Source: Planctomycetota bacterium (GTDB taxonomy: Bacteria > Planctomycetota > PUPC01 > DSUN01). From it: 64,000 nt of DNA. Position 1 is the first letter of the stretch; each line of letters opens with the position of its first letter. Location: assembly GCA_035384565.1 (NCBI GenBank), contig DAOOIT010000011.1, forward strand, positions 1-64,000. Direction: 5' to 3'. The translations under genes and the position numbers were made by a program. This document shows positions 43,060-49,388 of this stretch, piece after piece. Under the pieces are notes generated by a model. That model did not search any database and was not told the DNA's origin. It saw only the letters and a program-made list of their open reading frames with translations.

Positions 43060-43311
43060 CTTGAGGCAGGTGGGAGAAGCTGTCCCCGTTGCAGTTCGAG
43101 TGCAGCGTGCCGGGGTGGCGCCCGGTCAGGATGCTCGCGCGGTTGGGCCTGCGGATGAGGCTTCGCGCATAGCTGCGGGTGAAGGCCACGCCATCGCCCA
43201 CCAGGCGGTCCGCGTGCGGCGCGCAAACGTGCGCGTGGCCCAACGCCCGCCTGTGTGCCACCGCTGCTTGGCCGTGCAGACCTACCGAACGTCTGGGCGG
43301 GTGCCCGCCAT
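43060..43311 (-). pseudogene. degenerate sulfatase fragment
   Basis: Starting with ATG at 43311, the minus strand reads MAGTRPDVR, a stop, then VCTAKQRWHTGG, which resembles the sulfatase start TRPNVLFICTDQQRWDTLG. In another frame it continues with ADRLVGDGVAFTRSYARS and RRPNRASILTGRHPG, the active-site region. The Cys that should be converted to formylglycine is Arg here. Only about 80 codons survive, with at least one stop and one frameshift. An intact sulfatase lies at 45870-47483. Confidence 0.6.
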
Positions 43312-43344
43312 CCGTCGAGTCCCCTGGTCAGCGATCGGACGTGC

Positions 43345-45696
43345 TTACTCGGTCCACTCGAGCGCCGTTTCGCCGCCAAGCCTCAGGCGGCGCGCCGAGG
43401 CGTCGAAGGCGGGCGCCATCGCCGCGCATGAACGGACGAAGGCCTCGAAAGCCCCGGCATCGGGCGCAGGGCCGCACAGACACACCCAGGCGACGCGTCG
43501 GCCCGCGGCGCGCAGTTCGCGGCCGGTGAGCACGTCGTCGTGCGGCGCAAGCGGCTGGCTGCACCAGAGGGCCACGGCGCCTGTCCCGCGCCGGCCGAAC
43601 GCCCAATGGCCGAGCACCTCCTGGCGGTCGAAGGCGTCGGAAGGCCAGTGGGCGTGGGTGAAGCCCACGGGGTGGGCGTCGGGGATGTCGAAGATCTCGG
43701 CCAGCGTGCCCTCGGTCTGCGACAGGCTGGGCAGCGAGCCGTTGCCATACCAATAGCCAGGCCGCGACTGCGTGCCATCGAATGTGCCGCCCGGGTGGTT
43801 GACGAACACATGGCAGTCGCGGGCAAGCGATGCCTGCCACAGGTGTTGCTGGTAGCCGGGCTTGCCGGGCCACAGGGCGGCTCGCCAGTTCGCGGGCATC
43901 TCCGCCGCGCCCTCGCCGAAGTCGAACGACGCCGGGATCGCCAGCGACGTGAGCAGATAGTCCGTTGTCTTGTGCAGCACCACCTCCACGCCGTCTTGCC
44001 GGTAGCGGCGGCAGGCGGGCTGCCGCATCAGATCGCCCAGACCATCGGGCGGCTGGTAGGCGCTGTGGGCGGCGTGTCCACACGCGGCGTTTCGCGGGGC
44101 AGAGACGCCCCGCCCACAGCTCCCCGCGAGAAAGCTGATCCAGTTCGTGTGGGCCACGACGGCCTCGGGCGTGGCGTACGAGAGCAGGGCTTGCGTGCCG
44201 CCCGTCTCGGGGTAGAGGACGTTGCGGTAGACTCGCCCCTGCGGCGACATGACCACACCGTCGAAGGCGTGCATCGCCAGGTCGCGGAACACGCCGTCCA
44301 CCACTGCCGCCGCACGCTGCGCGAGGGCCGCGTCGCCCGAGAAGTCCACGACGTTCATCAACGCGGCGACGGTGAGGGGCATGTAGGTGCTGCTGAGGTA
44401 TTCGCGGAAGCCGACGGGCTCAACCTCGGCCAGCCACGCGGCGCAGCGGCTCAGGCCGAGGGCCGCCTGCTCGGCCCCCGTGCGGCCGCTGTTGCTGAAC
44501 CGCTCGTGGGGCCACAGCCGCCCCGCGAGAAGCTGACAGCCGTGGAAGAGCAGGCTGTGGTTCTCGCTGCCGAAGCACATCGCGTCGGTGCCGGGCTCGT
44601 CGTCCCAGTAGCGGAAGGCGAGGGCGGTCGTGCGGATGGCGGCCTCCTCGTCGGGCGACACGAGGCCGAGATGCACCATCCGCAGCAGCGCGGCGAGCGT
44701 GAAGTCCGAGCAATCGCGTCGCTCGTCAATCCCCTTGAGCGTGGCCTCGAAGAGGGCCGATTCGTCGGCCCGTTCCCCCAGGAGGCGGCGGGCGAGTACG
44801 TTGAGGATGTGGCGCTCGCCGCTCTGGGCGAAGTGGCGCACGTGCTCGCGGCGGTGTTCGCCGAGGGGCAACGCCGAGGGCTCCGCGGGCGGGCGATTCG
44901 CCGGGATCTCGAGCGCTCGCTCGAGGGTCTGGCCCGCGGCCGCGATGGAGACCTTGAGGGCGAATGCGCCCGTTGGGGCGAAGCTCGTGCCCCGAGCCCC
45001 CGCGGGCCAGGGAACGAACCCTGGGCCGACGGCGACTCGCGCGTCCTCCGGCGCCGGGTGCTCGGAGGCGAGCGCATCGCGGGCCGCAGCGCGCACGCCC
45101 ATCAGCCAGCGTTCGGCCGCGGCCAGTTGCGCCGTAGCCGCGGGGGCGCCCGGCAACCGGACGGCGAGGTCGGCTGCCTCATCGAGCACCTGGAGGCCGA
45201 AGAGCATTCGGGTGTCGCGCACGCCCAGCACGTGCAGCCGCACGCACACGCGGTTGGCGCCGCGGTGGAGCGGCAGGACGAACGGCGCGGCCTCAGGGTA
45301 CATGTAGCGGGGCACGTCGTGGCGCAGCACGTGCGCGCCGTTCACCCACAGGTCGGCCGTGCCGCAGGCCCACAGACGGGCCGCCAGCGAAGCATCGAAC
45401 GGAGCGATGACGTCCGCCATCGCCCACAGGTCGAGCGTCTCGAGCAGCGACGAGAAGCCGCTGCACTCGACGAAAACGTTCTGCCCAGGGGCATAGAATC
45501 GCCACGCTTCGGCATTTGGCCCGGGGCGCCCGAGTTCGGCGCCCGTCGGCGGATCGGCGATGGCCGGGTCCACGGCGGCCCGGCGCATGTCATCATCGGA
45601 CCCGCTCGGGCCGGCGTACGGCGTGCGATGCGGCCCGGCGATGAGCCAGTGTCTCAAGTACCCCTCGGGGTGACAGGTGAAGTGGCATAGCGTCAT
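43345..45696 (-). CDS. large protein, possible glycan-degrading enzyme
   Basis: I do not recognise the family of this 783-residue protein. The first 180 residues look like a jelly-roll domain (LWVNGAHVLRHDVPRYMYP, PLHRGANRVCVRLHVLG) as found beside rhamnosidase- or lyase-type catalytic domains. The middle is Ala-rich and helical, compatible with an alpha/alpha toroid (DFTLAALLRMVHLGLVSPD, CFGSENHSLLFHGCQLLAG), and the C-terminal third is beta-rich (YQQHLWQASLARDCHVFVN). There is no signal peptide. Residues from about 44064-44118 look like an in-frame repeat insertion. A promoter at 45740-45768 and the nearby sulfatase and sialate lyase suggest glycan use. The start at 45696 has GGGGGA 9 bases upstream. 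Confidence 0.6.
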   Translation of the reverse strand: MTLCHFTCHPEGYLRHWLIAGPHRTPYAGPSGSDDDMRRAAVDPAIADPPTGAELGRPGPNAEAWRFYAPGQNVFVECSGFSSLLETLDLWAMADVIAPFDASLAARLWACGTADLWVNGAHVLRHDVPRYMYPEAAPFVLPLHRGANRVCVRLHVLGVRDTRMLFGLQVLDEAADLAVRLPGAPAATAQLAAAERWLMGVRAAARDALASEHPAPEDARVAVGPGFVPWPAGARGTSFAPTGAFALKVSIAAAGQTLERALEIPANRPPAEPSALPLGEHRREHVRHFAQSGERHILNVLARRLLGERADESALFEATLKGIDERRDCSDFTLAALLRMVHLGLVSPDEEAAIRTTALAFRYWDDEPGTDAMCFGSENHSLLFHGCQLLAGRLWPHERFSNSGRTGAEQAALGLSRCAAWLAEVEPVGFREYLSSTYMPLTVAALMNVVDFSGDAALAQRAAAVVDGVFRDLAMHAFDGVVMSPQGRVYRNVLYPETGGTQALLSYATPEAVVAHTNWISFLAGSCGRGVSAPRNAACGHAAHSAYQPPDGLGDLMRQPACRRYRQDGVEVVLHKTTDYLLTSLAIPASFDFGEGAAEMPANWRAALWPGKPGYQQHLWQASLARDCHVFVNHPGGTFDGTQSRPGYWYGNGSLPSLSQTEGTLAEIFDIPDAHPVGFTHAHWPSDAFDRQEVLGHWAFGRRGTGAVALWCSQPLAPHDDVLTGRELRAAGRRVAWVCLCGPAPDAGAFEAFVRSCAAMAPAFDASARRLRLGGETALEWTE
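44064..44118. repeat. GC-rich inverted repeat inside a coding frame
   Basis: TGTGGGCGG (44064-44072) pairs with CCGCCCACA (44110-44118). On the minus strand it adds the out-of-character stretch GRGVSAPRNAACGHAAHS to the protein. A related GGGGC/GCCCCGCCCACA motif lies at about 22209-22231. Confidence 0.5.
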
Positions 45697-45739
45697 CGGC
45701 GTGTCCCCCTGCTTGCATGGGCTGACGGTCATGAGGAGA

Positions 45740-45768
45740 ATAATAAGGTTGCAGGCGTGGGAGTGCAA
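45740..45768 (-). promoter_or_regulatory. promoter of the large glycan-enzyme candidate
   Basis: On the minus strand: TTGCAC (45768-45763), 17 bp, TATTAT (45745-45740). Transcription would start near 45733, which rules out the in-frame ATG at 45732 and supports 45696. Confidence 0.65.
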
Positions 45769-45869
45769 CCAAGGGTCCGTGCGGAAATCCGGGCGGGGCG
45801 TTTCGCGCCCGCTATGGCGCCGCACACAAGAGAGGTGTTCCTGTGGCCCCATCAGCAAGGAGAGTCGCC

Positions 45870-47483
45870 GTGACGCGCAGACTGCGTACCCGACGCGAGT
45901 TTCTGGGCGCTTCGGCCGCAGGGGCCGCGGCGATGGCGCTCGCCCCCGCCCTCGCCCGCGCCCAGGCGAAGAAGCCGCTGAATGTGCTGTGGGTGACGTG
46001 CGAGGACACAAGCCCCGACCTCGGCTGCTACGGGGACCCCTACGCCGTCACGCCCAATCTCGACAAGCTGGCCGCCGAGGGCTGCCGCTACGACCTCGCC
46101 TTCTCCCACGCCCCCGTGTGCGCCCCGGCACGCTCGGGCATCATCACCGGCATGTACCCCACCACCATCGGCTCTCACCACATGCGTTGCCAGGCCGTCC
46201 CACAGCCCTTCGTTCGCTGCTTCACCGAATACCTCCGCGCCGCAGGCTACTACTGCACCAATAACTCGAAGACCGACTACAACTTCCCGCCCCCGCTCAC
46301 CGCCTGGGACGAGTGCTCGAACAAGGCCCACTGGCGGAGCCGTCCCGACAAGAGCCAGCCCTTCTTCGCCGTCTTCAACATCGGCGCCACCCACGAGAGC
46401 CAGTGCTGGCCCAACGACGGCCCCTTCCAGCACGACCCCGCCAAGGCCAACCTCCCGCCCTACTACCCCGACACGCCAGTCGTGCGCCGCAACTGGGCCC
46501 GCTACTACGACCAGGTGACGAAGATGGACGCCCAGGTCGCCGGCATCCTCCGGCAGCTCCGGGAGGACGGGTTGGCCGAGGACACGGTGGTCTTCTTCTA
46601 CGGCGACCACGGCCGCGGCCTCACGCGCGGCAAGCGCTGGTGCTACGACAGCGGCCTGCGCGTGCCCCTCCTCATTCGCTGGCCGGGCGTCATCAAGCCG
46701 GGCAGCACGAGCGACCGCCTGGTGTGCTTCATAGATTTCGGCCCCACCGTGCTCTCCATCGCCGGCATCCAGCCGCCCGAGCACATGCAGGGCCGCGCCT
46801 TCCTCGGCCCGTTCGACACGCCGCCCCGCGACTGCGTGTTCGCGGCGCGCGACCGCATGGATGAGACCTACGACATCATCCGCTCGGTGCGCGACAAGCG
46901 GTTCCGGTACATCCGCAACTTCGAGCCGCACAAGCCCTACGCCCAGGTCATCAAGTACATGGAGAAGATGCCCATCCTCCAGGAGATGCGCCGCCTCCAC
47001 GCCGAAGGCAAGCTCTCGGGGCCGCCCGCCCTCTGGTTCGCGGAGAGGAAGCCCGTCGAGGAGCTCTACGATACGACGAAGGACCCGCACGAGATCGACA
47101 ATCTCGCGGGGAAGCCCGAGTTCCAGGACACGCTGGCCAAGATGCGCAAGCAGCTCGACGACTGGATGAAGGAGACGAAGGACCTGGGCCTCATCCCCGA
47201 GGCCGAGCTGCGCGAGAAGGGCATCCCCGGCGGCAAGCCCGACAAGACGGCGGATCCGAAGATCGAGCCGGCCGGCGGCAAGTTCGACAAGCCGGTCACC
47301 GTGGCGATCACCTGCCCCACCGAAGGCGCGTCCGTCGCCTACACGCTCGACGAAGGCCCGGCGCCGCACTGGCGGCTCTACTCCAGGCCGCTCACGCTCG
47401 AGAAGAGCGCCACCGTGCGCGCCCGGGCCTGCCGGATCGGGTGGAAGGATAGCGGCGAGGTGAGAGCTGCTTTCGAGCTTTGA
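45870..47483 (+). CDS. Tat-exported sulfatase with C-terminal chitobiase-like domain
   Basis: The 537-residue enzyme has a twin-arginine signal (RTRREFLGASAAGAAAM) and a sulfatase (alkaline phosphatase-like) fold. The modification motif Cys84-Ala-Pro-Ala-Arg88 in HAPVCAPARSGIITG would have Cys84 converted to formylglycine. VLWVTCEDTSPDLGCYG provides metal ligands (Asp46 among them). The last 80 residues (KFDKPVTVAITCPTEG, VAYTLDEGPAP, SATVRARAC) form a chitobiase C-terminal-type beta sandwich. It would remove sulfate esters from glycans in the periplasm. GTG 45870 has AAGGAG 7 bases upstream. No sulfatase-maturing enzyme is seen in the window. Confidence 0.88.
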   Translation: MTRRLRTRREFLGASAAGAAAMALAPALARAQAKKPLNVLWVTCEDTSPDLGCYGDPYAVTPNLDKLAAEGCRYDLAFSHAPVCAPARSGIITGMYPTTIGSHHMRCQAVPQPFVRCFTEYLRAAGYYCTNNSKTDYNFPPPLTAWDECSNKAHWRSRPDKSQPFFAVFNIGATHESQCWPNDGPFQHDPAKANLPPYYPDTPVVRRNWARYYDQVTKMDAQVAGILRQLREDGLAEDTVVFFYGDHGRGLTRGKRWCYDSGLRVPLLIRWPGVIKPGSTSDRLVCFIDFGPTVLSIAGIQPPEHMQGRAFLGPFDTPPRDCVFAARDRMDETYDIIRSVRDKRFRYIRNFEPHKPYAQVIKYMEKMPILQEMRRLHAEGKLSGPPALWFAERKPVEELYDTTKDPHEIDNLAGKPEFQDTLAKMRKQLDDWMKETKDLGLIPEAELREKGIPGGKPDKTADPKIEPAGGKFDKPVTVAITCPTEGASVAYTLDEGPAPHWRLYSRPLTLEKSATVRARACRIGWKDSGEVRAAFEL

Positions 47484-47502
47484 GGGTCCCGCCAGTCTCA
47501 TG

Positions 47503-47608
47503 GGTGATACGTGATACCTGAGAAGGGAGACCGTCCCCTTCGTTCCTCTCCCGTATCCCGTATCCCGCATCACGTATCACGTATCACGCATCACGCATCA
47601 CGCATCAC
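47503..47608. repeat. GTGATAC-type palindromic repeat
   Basis: GGGTGATACGTGATACC and GAGAAGGGAGA on the left are mirrored by repeated CGTATC/GCATCAC units on the right (47545-47608). The stop codon of the sialate lyase gene (47605-47607) lies inside it. Related to 24090-24180. Confidence 0.65.
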
Positions 47609-48528
47609 GTCCTCTGGCACCGCGAGCAGTAGTCGAAGAAGCCGAGGCGCTCGAGGTCCTGGTGCAGGTGGTGCCGCTGCTCGAGGGTGAGGTCCCGCAA
47701 AGGCGGGCGCACGGGGCCGCAATCCACGCGAATCATCTTCATCACGGCCTTGAAGGCGGGCAGGCCGCCGTGGCGCAGGAGCGTCTGGATCATCTCCACG
47801 GCGCGAAGCTGCGCGGCCTGGGCGCCGCCGAGGTCGCCTCGTTCGAACGCCTCGATAACGCGCCGGTAGAGCGGCGCGGCAAAGTTGTAGGTCGTGCCCA
47901 CCGCGCCCCTCGCGCCCAGAACGAGCGCCGACAGCAGAATCTCGTCGCGGCCGAAGAGGATGTCGTACCGCCCCTCGCGCAAGCGCACGCTGCGGTGGTA
48001 ATCCATCAGATTCTCGTAAGTGAACTTCGCGCCCGCGAGCGTGGGGATGCGCTCGGCGGCTCGATCGAGGAACTCGGCCACAGGCACGTTCACGCCCGTC
48101 ATCGAGGGAATGTGGTAGTAGTAGAAGGGCAGCTCGGGCGCGGCCGCGGCCACCTCGGCGCACCAGGCCACCAAGTCGTCGGTGCTCGCCGGCCGGAAGA
48201 AGCAGGGCGCCATGGCCCCGATGGCCCGTGCCCCGACCTTCTGCGCGTGCGCAGCCAGGGTCTTGGCGTCCTCGGTGCAGGGGTGGCCCACGTGAACGAT
48301 CACCGCGAAGCCGTCGGGCGCAACGGCCCGCCAGCGCTCGGCCAAGGCCAGCCGCTCGGGCACCGTGAGCGACAGGCTTTCGCCCGTGGTGCCGCACACG
48401 AAGGCACCGCCCACGCCGCTCAGAACGAGCGACTCGGCCTGAATCTCGACCTTGTCCAGATTCAGGCTGCCATCCACGTGGAACGCCGTGAACGGCGCCG
48501 CCACGAGACCCGTGATGTGTTCTGGCAT
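47605..48528 (-). CDS. nanA: N-acetylneuraminate lyase (DapA/NAL superfamily)
   Basis: The 307-residue TIM-barrel aldolase has the superfamily features GTTGE (46-50), the Tyr138 region FYYYHIPSMTGV and Schiff-base Lys168 in AGAKFTYENL. FYYYHIPSMTG, rather than the sequences of dihydrodipicolinate synthase, points to N-acetylneuraminate lyase, which splits sialic acid into pyruvate and N-acetylmannosamine. VHVGHPCTEDAKTLAAHAQ is also lyase-like. It fits with the sulfatase and possible glycan enzyme as part of glycan use, but no other sialic acid genes are present. Its stop lies inside a dispersed repeat. Confidence 0.78.
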   Translation of the reverse strand: MPEHITGLVAAPFTAFHVDGSLNLDKVEIQAESLVLSGVGGAFVCGTTGESLSLTVPERLALAERWRAVAPDGFAVIVHVGHPCTEDAKTLAAHAQKVGARAIGAMAPCFFRPASTDDLVAWCAEVAAAAPELPFYYYHIPSMTGVNVPVAEFLDRAAERIPTLAGAKFTYENLMDYHRSVRLREGRYDILFGRDEILLSALVLGARGAVGTTYNFAAPLYRRVIEAFERGDLGGAQAAQLRAVEMIQTLLRHGGLPAFKAVMKMIRVDCGPVRPPLRDLTLEQRHHLHQDLERLGFFDYCSRCQRT

Positions 48529-48544
48529 GGATACACTTCCTCTT

Positions 48545-48576
48545 CCCTCCCGCAGGCTCCAATACCTGCGGGAGGG
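48545..48576. repeat. 12-bp hairpin upstream of the sialate lyase gene
   Basis: CCCTCCCGCAGG (48545-48556) and CCTGCGGGAGGG (48565-48576) pair exactly around an 8-base loop. It lies 17 bases upstream of the lyase start, in its transcribed leader. Same family as 23374 and 25897. Between 48577 and 48918 I see no gene. Confidence 0.6.
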
Positions 48577-48918
48577 TAACTGGGGGACTCGGGGAGCCTG
48601 TCGAACGAATCGGAGCCGTCGGGAGGCCAGGCTAACCCCCGCACACGCCCTGCATCATGCCCAATCGGTCGCTGCCGCGCAAGGCCCTACTCCGCCGCCT
48701 GCGGCGCCCGCCGAGAGACCGAAGGCCGGCTGGACCAAGGCACCCACCGCGGAGGCGCCAGTCCCTCTGAGAGCAGGCTCATCAGGGCTTGGCGATCCTG
48801 ATGTGGCAGCCGCTGGGCAGCGTGGGACGCGGGCGGCAGCGACGGCGAGACCTCCCCATAACCCTCTATACCGCAAAACTTCACCCCCTCCGGCCATTCC
48901 CGCCATTCATTCCCGCCC

Positions 48919-49034
48919 CCATGCTTGCTCATCGCGCAGATGAACGAGTATGGCCGGAGCCGCGAGAATCGCCCATTCTCGCCCATCTATTCATGCTGTA
49001 TCACTTTCCTCCTCACAGGGTTGATACAGCATGG
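48919..49034 (+). repeat. twin-hairpin element, copy C
   Basis: Hairpin 1 pairs CCATGCTTGCTCA (48919-48931) with TGAACGAGTATGG (48941-48953), with one mismatch and two wobble pairs. Hairpin 2 pairs CATGCTGTATCA (48992-49003) with TGATACAGCATG (49022-49033) exactly. CGAGAATCGCC is at 48963-48973. The stem order (GCTCA type, then GTATCA type) is the reverse of copy B. Confidence 0.75.
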
Positions 49035-49183
49035 ACAGGCTGCGCCCGCCAGCCGCTCGGCAGGGCCCTCCCCAGAGCCGCCAGGTCCCCCACGAGAAGG
49101 CGCGCCCACACCCTGCGCCGGCCAGTCGAGGCAAGAGCGCCAAACCCCGAAGAGCCCGAGAACAGATCCGCGCGCAGACCATC

Positions 49184-49211
49184 TTGCGTTCCGAGCCGCC
49201 GCGAGTACACT
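49184..49211 (+). promoter_or_regulatory. possible promoter of the ABC/RiPP cluster
   Basis: TTGCGT (49184-49189), 16 bp, TACACT (49206-49211), about 178 bp before the ABC gene. No gene is seen between 49035 and 49388. Confidence 0.45.
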
Positions 49212-49388
49212 CATCGAGCGGAAGGTCCAGGATGAGGAGCAGCGTGTGGCGGACAATCGAGTGTGGAAGGCCTTGGCAGCGGCGACCTGGCATCCGAGGT
49301 GGCGACGGCCGCCGCTCTCCGGGGCGATGGCCGCTGAGGAACTCAACCGGCGCGATGGGAGCCATGCCGTGGGGCAACGGAGGGAGAC

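Noticed and set aside
47545..47608. Possible CRISPR-like array of GCATCACGTATCAC units
   Set aside because: Units are directly adjacent heptamers without spacers, and no cas genes are nearby.
47605..48528. Dihydrodipicolinate synthase (DapA) for lysine synthesis
   Set aside because: The FYYYHIPSMTG motif and the glycan context fit N-acetylneuraminate lyase better.
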